Part shown: positions 1 to 5,083 of the stretch, one piece after another | How the letters are laid out: each line of letters starts with the position of its first letter | Numbering within the stretch: position 1 is the first letter of the stretch | Source: Sulfurospirillum sp. UBA6810 | GTDB taxonomy: Bacteria; Campylobacterota; Campylobacteria; Campylobacterales; Sulfurospirillaceae | Length of the DNA stretch: 5,083 nucleotides | Direction: 5' to 3' | NCBI GenBank assembly: GCA_002469305.1 | Contig: DKEY01000040.1 | Location: forward strand, 1 to 5,083 | Translations under genes and position numbers: made by a program | The notes under the pieces: generated by a model | The model's input: the letters and a program-made list of their open reading frames with translations, nothing else | Told to the model about the DNA's origin: nothing | Database searches by the model: none

Positions 1-50
1 ATGTACCCGATGGGATGAGAGAGCATATAAAAACAAGCTTACTTAAATAA
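1..50 (+). other. Possible 3' end of an upstream gene
   Basis: Two plus-strand frames are open from the window edge and close at adjacent stops: frame 3 ends at TAA 48-50 after VPDGMREHIKTSLLK, and frame 2 ends at TAA 44-46 after CTRWDERAYKNKLT. Either could be the last residues of a gene that starts outside the window, and the frame 3 peptide looks slightly more protein-like. With only about 15 codons visible there is no domain evidence and chance is a sufficient explanation. On the minus strand an ATG at 26-24 could also begin a divergent gene, but it has no visible ribosome binding site. Confidence 0.15.
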
Positions 51-171
51 AACTCACAAATGTTTTCGATAACCTTTTTAGGTAGTATTTATGTTGTGAT
101 TGGTTAACGTTGTCATTTCGAGAGGTATGATTTTATAGTAGGCACTTAACACACCCTAATAATATTTTATA

Positions 172-177
172 TATAAT
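172..177 (+). promoter_or_regulatory. Putative -10 box of the mod-res promoter
   Basis: TATAAT matches the sigma-70 -10 consensus perfectly and sits in an AT-rich run (about 155-177). No good -35 hexamer lies 16-18 bases upstream; the nearest weak candidate, CTTAAC at 145-150, is 21 bases away. Promoters of Campylobacterota commonly lack a conserved -35 and rely on the -10 box with AT-rich upstream DNA, so this fits the inferred host. Transcription would start near 184, giving a leader of about 18 bases that just includes the Shine-Dalgarno site. In so AT-rich a region a chance match is possible. Confidence 0.5.
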
Positions 178-187
178 GCTCTCTTTT

Positions 188-193
188 AAGGAG
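188..193 (+). promoter_or_regulatory. Shine-Dalgarno site of mod
   Basis: AAGGAG lies 8 bases before the ATG at 202. It is a strong match to the anti-Shine-Dalgarno sequence at near-ideal spacing, and it fixes the mod start at 202 rather than at the next in-frame Met (residue 43). Confidence 0.85.
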
Positions 194-201
194 CGGAGTA
201 A

Positions 202-2100
202 ATGAGTATAACGGAAGAAAAATTAAACGACAATAGTAAAATAACCGCAAATAGCAAACAACTAGAGATATTAAAAAAGAACTTTCCAAACTGTTTTGAT
301 AAAGATGGCAATTTTATAGCGCACAAGATGGAAGAGATAGTCACTGGTAATGGGCTTGAACTCTCAAAAGAGAGTTATAGTCTCAACTGGCTTGGGAAGT
401 CTTATGCACGGCTTTTGGCAAATGAAAATCCTCGCACACAGCTTAAAGAAGACAAAAAACACAATCAACAAGAAGAAAATAAAAATTCCCAAAATTTACT
501 TATAAAAGGCGATAACTTAGAAGTCCTCAAACACCTAAAAAATGCCTATGAAAATCAAATCAAAATGATCTACATAGACCCGCCTTACAATACAGGCGGT
601 GATGGTTTTGTGTATAACGATGATAGAAAGTTTGGTATGGAAGAGTTATCACAACTTGCAGGAGTAAGTCTTGAAGAAGCAAAAAAGATTTTAGAATTCA
701 CCGCATCAAACTCAAACTCTCATAGCGCATGGCTTACTTTTATGTATCCACGGCTTTATATAGCCAGAGAGCTTTTAAAAGAAGATGGGGTTATTTTTAT
801 ATCTATAGATGACAATGAAGCATCACAATTAAAACTGCTTTGTGATGAGGTTTTTGGGGAAGAGAATTTTATTGCTGAATTTATTTGGCAGAAGCGAAGT
901 GGAGCAAATGATTCAAAAAATTTAGTTTCAAGTGATCACGAATATATTATAAGCTACTCAAAGAGGCAAGACATATCTTTAAATGGAACAGAAAAAACTT
1001 TTGCAAATTATAAAAATCCAGATGACGACCCATTAGGCGATTGGACATCTGGTGATTTGACATGTAATAAAACCGCAACTGAAAGACCAAATCTTTATTA
1101 TCCTATTACAGACCCAGAAACTGGTATTACATATGAATGTAATAAAAATAGAGTATGGCGAACTGTAAAAAGTAAAATGGAACAGTTGATTAAAGATAAA
1201 AAAATAATTTTTCCAAAAAGTGGCAATGGAACACCTATGTATAAAAGACATAAGTCAGAAGTTCAGTCCTTGTATCAACCTATGAGTAGTTTATTAGGTT
1301 CATATTTAAATGCGAATTCAACAAAAGAACTAAGAACAGTTTTAGGTGAGCAAATTTTTAGCTATCCAAAATCTACAAAATTATTAAAAACTTTGATTAT
1401 ATCTGCATCTAATCAAGATGATATTATTTTAGACTTTTTCGCTGGCAGTGGAACTACTGCTCACGCAGTAATGGAACAAAACAAAGAAGATGGTGGTAGT
1501 CGTAAATATATTATTGTACAAATTGATGAACTAACTGATAAAAAAAGTGAAGCGTATAATGCAGGTTATAAAACCATTTTTGACATCACAAAAGAAAGAA
1601 TCACAAGAGCAAGTAAAAAAATAAAAGAAGAAATCTCAAAAGATGTTACAAAAGATAGAAGCGATTATGATTTAGGTTTTAAGATTTTTGAAACTACCCC
1701 TTTGCTAGAAAATCCACTAGATAAAATGGATAAGTTTGATGATAACACTTTAAAACTTTTTGAACCAACTATCCTTACCGAAGATGATTTTAATGCCCTT
1801 TTAACTACATGGAAAGTACATGACGGTATAAAGCTAACTGATGAGCTAAAAGAAGTAACTTTTAAAGAGTATAAAGCATATTACGGAGATAAAAAGGTTT
1901 ATTTTGTGCATAATGGATTTACTACAGAGGATTTAAAAGAGTTTATAAAAAAACTAGATGATGATAAATCGTTTGAACCAAACAAGCTCATAGTTTTTGG
2001 ATATACCTTTGAGAGTAAATACCAAAGAGAGATAAGTGAAGCATTGGCTAGTTATACAAACAAAAAATCTATTGAAATAGATATGATAGTTAGGTATTAA
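202..2100 (+). CDS. mod: Type III restriction-modification system DNA adenine-N6 methyltransferase (Mod)
   Basis: Mod is the modification and specificity subunit. It transfers a methyl group from S-adenosylmethionine to adenine N6 within a short asymmetric site, and it guides Res to unmethylated sites. The catalytic DPPY motif (residues 126-129, nt 577-588) precedes the SAM-binding DFFAGSGTT motif (411-419, nt 1432-1458), which is the beta-class order typical of Type III Mod. Between them are HSAWLTFMYPRL (174-185), GVIFISIDDNE (196-206) and the HEYIISYSK stretch (246-254). The N-terminal NFPNCFDKDGNF segment (27-38) is a family signature. Residues about 227-380 form the target-recognition domain, and residues about 495-632 form the conserved C-terminal part thought to contact the partner subunits. 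The length of 632 residues is close to EcoP15I Mod (about 640). The start is fixed by AAGGAG 8 bases upstream, and the gene ends one base before res. No frameshift, missing motif or long simple repeat is visible. The recognition sequence cannot be read from the protein. Confidence 0.97.
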   Translation: MSITEEKLNDNSKITANSKQLEILKKNFPNCFDKDGNFIAHKMEEIVTGNGLELSKESYSLNWLGKSYARLLANENPRTQLKEDKKHNQQEENKNSQNLLIKGDNLEVLKHLKNAYENQIKMIYIDPPYNTGGDGFVYNDDRKFGMEELSQLAGVSLEEAKKILEFTASNSNSHSAWLTFMYPRLYIARELLKEDGVIFISIDDNEASQLKLLCDEVFGEENFIAEFIWQKRSGANDSKNLVSSDHEYIISYSKRQDISLNGTEKTFANYKNPDDDPLGDWTSGDLTCNKTATERPNLYYPITDPETGITYECNKNRVWRTVKSKMEQLIKDKKIIFPKSGNGTPMYKRHKSEVQSLYQPMSSLLGSYLNANSTKELRTVLGEQIFSYPKSTKLLKTLIISASNQDDIILDFFAGSGTTAHAVMEQNKEDGGSRKYIIVQIDELTDKKSEAYNAGYKTIFDITKERITRASKKIKEEISKDVTKDRSDYDLGFKIFETTPLLENPLDKMDKFDDNTLKLFEPTILTEDDFNALLTTWKVHDGIKLTDELKEVTFKEYKAYYGDKKVYFVHNGFTTEDLKEFIKKLDDDKSFEPNKLIVFGYTFESKYQREISEALASYTNKKSIEIDMIVRY

Positions 2101-2104
2101 GATG
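2091..2104 (+). promoter_or_regulatory. mod-res junction with probable translational coupling
   Basis: The mod stop codon TAA (2098-2100) is followed by one base and then the res ATG (2102-2104). The only Shine-Dalgarno-like sequence is a weak TAGG at 2091-2094, 7 bases before the start. No separate promoter is evident. The arrangement suggests that ribosomes finishing mod reinitiate on res, which would tie nuclease production to that of the protective methylase. The coupling is inferred from spacing alone. Confidence 0.5.
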
Positions 2105-5008
2105 GCTGGATTTAACTTTGAGAGGGATTTAGAGCATCAAAAACAAGCTGTTGCGTCTGTTATAAAACTTTTCGATGATGTGGGTGCAAAAGAGCTAAAA
2201 AACAAAGCGCAAGCAAATATCTCAAACCCAAATATAAAATTTAGCGGTAGTAAATTTGTCGAAAACCTACGAAAAGTGCAAGAGTATAACGGTATAGACA
2301 AAAAGTACTTCAAAAGAGGAAGCAATCTTCTCGATATATCTATGGAAACGGGTACGGGTAAAACTTACACTTATACGAAGATGATGTTTGAGTTAAATAA
2401 ACATTTGGGACAATCAAAGTTTATCGTTATCGTGCCGACACTATCCATCAAAGCCGGAACGGTAAGCTTTTTAAATGCAAAAGCAACCAAAGAACACTTT
2501 AGACAAGAGTATAGTCGTGATATAAAAACCTACATAGTAGAGAGTAAAAAAAGCAATAAAAGCAAAAAAGAGTATATGCCACAAGCTGTTAAGGAGTTTG
2601 TTGAGGCTCATAGTACGCCAAATAAAAAAATCCATATCCTGATAATCAATCAAGGTATGATTAACTCTGATACGATGGATAAAACATACGATGTGAATCT
2701 TTTTGATACTTACAATACTCCCTTTAAAGCATTGGCTTCACTGCAACCTATAGTCATAGTAGATGAACCACATAAGTTTAAAGTAGATAATAAAACGTGG
2801 AAAAATATAGAAAAATTTCAAGCGCAATGGATATTTAGATATGGAGCTACATTTGATGCTAAAGAGGAAAACCTTTTATATAAACTAAGTGCTGTAGATG
2901 CCTTTAACAACGACTTAGTAAAAGGTGTGGTAACTTTTGTAGAAGAGTTTAGTGATGGGCAAAATGCTGTTGTAAAACTCAAAAGTGCCGATTCCAATAA
3001 GGCTACTTTTGAAGTAAGCGAGAATGGCAAAAAAAGTGAAGTAAGTATCGGTAAAAAAGAGAGCATGAGCAAAGTGCATCGTGAGATGAACGATGTCATA
3101 GTGGATAATCTCAAGAAAAATTGTGCTGTTTTGTCAAACGGTTTGGAAGTGACTACAAAAACACACATCAACCCGTACTCTTACTCTGAATCAATTCAAG
3201 ACAAGATGATGCAAAAGACAATCATAAATCATTTTGAAATCGAGAAAAAGTTGCTTACAAGAGAAGTAAAAATAAAGCCACTCAGTCTGTTTTTTATCGA
3301 TGATATTGAGGGGTATAGAGATGGACATGAAATAGCAGGGTCTCTTAAGACAAAGTTTGAACGATTAGTTAAGGGTCATATTGAAAAACTACTTGTTGAG
3401 GAAACACATGGATTTTATAGAGAATATTTGCAAAAATCACTCGCAAATATATCACTTACTCATGGTGGATACTTTTCAAAGGACAATAGCGAAACAAGCC
3501 AAGAGATAGAGCAAGAAATAAATGAGATACTTCATGATAAAGAAGAACTCCTAAGTCTTGATAATCCAAGAAGATTTATTTTTTCAAAGTGGACTCTAAG
3601 AGAGGGGTGGGATAACCCAAATGTTTTTCAAATCTGTAAACTTCGTTCAAGTGGTAGTGTGACTTCGAAGCTTCAAGAGGTTGGGCGTGGGCTTAGACTT
3701 CCTGTAAATGAGTTTATGTCAAGAGTAAAAGGGGAACAGTTTGAACTCAACTACTATGTGGACTTTACAGAGAAAAATTTTGCACAAAGTCTAGTTGATG
3801 AGATAAACGCTAAATCTGAAGCAAAAATTGTTGAAAATCCGACTAAGTTGACAGATGATTTGATAGCTAAAATCTTAACCCATTATGAAATAGAGGAAGA
3901 AGAGTTACTTGAGACTTTAGATGAGATGGGAGCTATTAAGAGAAACAATGATTTCAAAGATGGCGGATGGGAAAAACTAAAAGAAAAATATCCTGCAATA
4001 GTTATTTCAAGTGATGGACTCAAAAGCAATAAGGTTCGAAATGGCAATCAACCAAAGAAAAAAACAACCATAAGGGCGGGTAAATATCAAGAGCTCAAAG
4101 AACTTTGGGAAACTATCAACCAAAAAGTTGTGTTGGAATACAAAATAGAAGATGAGGATAAATTTTACAATCTGCTAAAAGGCTATTTAAAAGAGAATTT
4201 GAAGAAATTTAAAGAGCAAGGTGTGGAGACTCATACTAGAAAAATAGAGTTTGAAAACAGTGTGGCATACTACAAAGAGATAGAGTCTTTAAATGATGAG
4301 ATTCTGCCTATTTCGTATATGAAATATAATGAGTTTTTAATTGAACTGGCAACTACTTTAAAAGTAAATATCAGCACCCTGCATAAAGTTTTTTATGACC
4401 TGCAAAATGAATTAAATATCAACTTATACCTAAATATGCAAACTATAAGGACTATAAGAGGCGGATTTAATAAATATCTTTTAGATAACGCGATGGACAA
4501 GTTTTCAATTGGATACAACCAAATATCTAATACTATGCACATCCATCCTACGGCGCTGACAGACAATAACGGAAAACCGCTTGAAGAGATAGATTCCTCT
4601 GCTGTTGGAGTCATTGAGGGAAGTAGTATAGATAGAGTAGCAAGTAACTATCTTTTTGAGGAAGTGTTTTTTGATTCTGAATTAGAGAGAGAAAACATTA
4701 CTGCGGAGATAACTGAGGTAACGGTGTTTACAAAAATTCCTAAAAACTCTATCAAAATACCTGTAGCAGGTGGTGGAACTTACTCACCAGACTTCGCATA
4801 TGTGCTTAAAAATAAAGATGGAAAGCAGACTTTAAATCTTATTGTGGAGACTAAAAACAAAGATAAAAGAGATTTATACACGGATGAGAAAAAGAAAATA
4901 GCGCATGCACAGGAGTTTTTTAAAAGTGTAAACAGTGACATTGAAGTGAAGTTTGAAAGTCAGTTTAAGAGCGAGAAGATAAAAGAAATTATTAAAAATT
5001 TTATTTAA
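2102..5008 (+). CDS. res: Type III restriction endonuclease subunit Res (SF2 helicase/ATPase with PD-(D/E)XK nuclease)
   Basis: Res is the restriction subunit. Bound to Mod, it hydrolyses ATP to communicate along DNA between inversely oriented unmethylated sites, then cuts both strands at a fixed distance from one of them. Superfamily 2 motor motifs occur in order: Walker A METGTGKT (81-88), motif Ia VPTLSIKAG (111-119), Walker B as DEPH (221-224), motif III RYGAT (246-250), LSLFFIDDIEGYR (394-406), REGWDNPN (500-507) and motif VI QEVGRGLRLP (525-534). A linker (about 560-830) leads to the C-terminal nuclease: FFDSELER (856-863), then the catalytic PD (896-897) and ETK (916-918), the PD-(D/E)XK signature. 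DEPH, LSLFFID and REGWDNPN are characteristic of Type III Res rather than of other helicases. The length of 968 residues matches the family (EcoP15I Res is about 970). The ATG at 2102 gives the expected N terminus, FNFERDLEHQKQAV. The gene is intact. It lies one base after mod and is probably co-transcribed and translationally coupled with it. Confidence 0.97.
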   Translation: MAGFNFERDLEHQKQAVASVIKLFDDVGAKELKNKAQANISNPNIKFSGSKFVENLRKVQEYNGIDKKYFKRGSNLLDISMETGTGKTYTYTKMMFELNKHLGQSKFIVIVPTLSIKAGTVSFLNAKATKEHFRQEYSRDIKTYIVESKKSNKSKKEYMPQAVKEFVEAHSTPNKKIHILIINQGMINSDTMDKTYDVNLFDTYNTPFKALASLQPIVIVDEPHKFKVDNKTWKNIEKFQAQWIFRYGATFDAKEENLLYKLSAVDAFNNDLVKGVVTFVEEFSDGQNAVVKLKSADSNKATFEVSENGKKSEVSIGKKESMSKVHREMNDVIVDNLKKNCAVLSNGLEVTTKTHINPYSYSESIQDKMMQKTIINHFEIEKKLLTREVKIKPLSLFFIDDIEGYRDGHEIAGSLKTKFERLVKGHIEKLLVEETHGFYREYLQKSLANISLTHGGYFSKDNSETSQEIEQEINEILHDKEELLSLDNPRRFIFSKWTLREGWDNPNVFQICKLRSSGSVTSKLQEVGRGLRLPVNEFMSRVKGEQFELNYYVDFTEKNFAQSLVDEINAKSEAKIVENPTKLTDDLIAKILTHYEIEEEELLETLDEMGAIKRNNDFKDGGWEKLKEKYPAIVISSDGLKSNKVRNGNQPKKKTTIRAGKYQELKELWETINQKVVLEYKIEDEDKFYNLLKGYLKENLKKFKEQGVETHTRKIEFENSVAYYKEIESLNDEILPISYMKYNEFLIELATTLKVNISTLHKVFYDLQNELNINLYLNMQTIRTIRGGFNKYLLDNAMDKFSIGYNQISNTMHIHPTALTDNNGKPLEEIDSSAVGVIEGSSIDRVASNYLFEEVFFDSELERENITAEITEVTVFTKIPKNSIKIPVAGGGTYSPDFAYVLKNKDGKQTLNLIVETKNKDKRDLYTDEKKKIAHAQEFFKSVNSDIEVKFESQFKSEKIKEIIKNFI

Positions 5009-5012
5009 ACAA

Positions 5013-5083
5013 ATGGGAAATGTAATGGAAGCACTCAGGATTCCGCGTCAATCGGGTAAGATGAAAAAACTATACATTATCAG
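5013..5083 (+). CDS. Partial downstream reading frame, possibly the start of a SixA-like histidine phosphatase
   Basis: One plus-strand frame stays open from ATG 5013 to the window edge, with further in-frame ATGs at 5025 and 5061. From 5061 it reads MKKLYII followed by AG-, the first two bases of the final codon, which could be Arg (AGA/AGG) or Ser. Small histidine phosphatases of the SixA type commonly begin with M-K-x-L-Y-hydrophobic-hydrophobic-R-H, so 5061 may be the true start. The visible part stops just before the diagnostic RHG/RHA motif. No start has a good ribosome binding site: 5025 has GGGA at 5016-2 to 5018 region only weakly spaced, and AGGA at 5037-5040 is 20 bases before 5061. 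If real, the gene is probably unrelated to the restriction system. The identification is a guess from seven residues. Confidence 0.25.
   Translation, partial: MGNVMEALRIPRQSGKMKKLYII

Noticed and set aside
72..83. ACCT-TTTT-AGGT as a terminator of an upstream gene
   Set aside because: The stem is only four base pairs and the run of T lies in the loop rather than after the stem, so it would not act as an intrinsic terminator.
60..107. Plus-strand 15-codon hydrophobic frame (MFSITFLGSIYVVIG)
   Set aside because: It has no Shine-Dalgarno site and no sign of selection, and its Phe/Ile/Val content is expected from AT-rich noncoding DNA. It is not a credible toxin or leader peptide.
111..122. TGTCATTTCGAG, resembling the start of dispersed palindromic repeats seen in some bacterial genomes
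   Set aside because: The matching second arm of such a palindrome is absent, and the resemblance covers only 12 bases.
1033..1251. Minus-strand open frame of 72 codons inside mod
   Set aside because: It lies entirely within the mod coding sequence, has a low-complexity Phe/Ile/Cys-rich product and no ribosome binding site, and is a shadow of AT-rich coding DNA. The minus-strand frames within res (2137-2325, 2471-2653, 2818-3171, 4393-4614) were rejected for the same reason.
202..5008. Alternative reading as a Type I, BREX, DISARM or Type ISP system
   Set aside because: The methylase and the helicase-nuclease are separate genes of canonical Type III length and motif order, with Res-specific DEPH and REGWDNPN motifs, and no additional subunit genes are present.
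4..5058. Eight-base inverted match TACCCGAT (4-11) and ATCGGGTA (5051-5058) flanking the operon, considered as ends of a mobile element
   Set aside because: Eight bases matching between two flanks of this size is expected fairly often by chance. There is no target duplication, transposase or integrase in the window, and the match does not extend.
1..5083. CRISPR array, tRNA, rRNA or insertion sequence
   Set aside because: No regularly spaced repeats, no cloverleaf-like or ribosomal RNA sequence and no transposase frame were seen on either strand.

Overview
The window is filled by one two-gene operon that encodes a complete Type III restriction-modification system. A DNA adenine methyltransferase/specificity subunit, mod (202-2100), is followed after a single base by its ATP-dependent restriction partner, res (2102-5008). 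Every catalytic motif I would look for in either subunit is present, and both proteins have the usual full length (632 and 968 residues). The sequence shows no disruption and the system is probably functional.

Layout: bases 1-201 are an AT-rich intergenic leader. It may hold the tail of an upstream gene (to about base 50), a consensus TATAAT -10 box (172-177), a 9-base inverted repeat (18-26 with 176-184) and a strong Shine-Dalgarno site (188-193) for mod. Bases 5009-5083 are the downstream flank. It has no recognisable terminator, and a reading frame there runs off the window edge. Its last in-frame Met begins MKKLYIIR-like sequence, which resembles the start of SixA-type histidine phosphatases, but too little is present to be sure.

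How the genes work together (family knowledge): Mod binds a short asymmetric site through its central target-recognition domain and makes N6-methyladenine on one strand. With Res it forms a complex that hydrolyses ATP, moves along DNA, and cuts near one of two inversely oriented unmethylated sites. The very tight mod-res junction suggests translational coupling, so that Res is made only together with Mod.

Organism: the low GC content (roughly 30-36% by hand count in mod), the Lys/Asn/Ile/Glu-rich proteins, AGA-rich arginine codons and a -10 box without a clear -35 element fit Campylobacterota (Epsilonproteobacteria, for example Sulfurimonas/Arcobacter-like). This is an inference from composition and style, not a match to a known genome. 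I see no previously undescribed system here. The points of real interest are the unknown recognition sequence, the expression coupling and the small structures in the leader.
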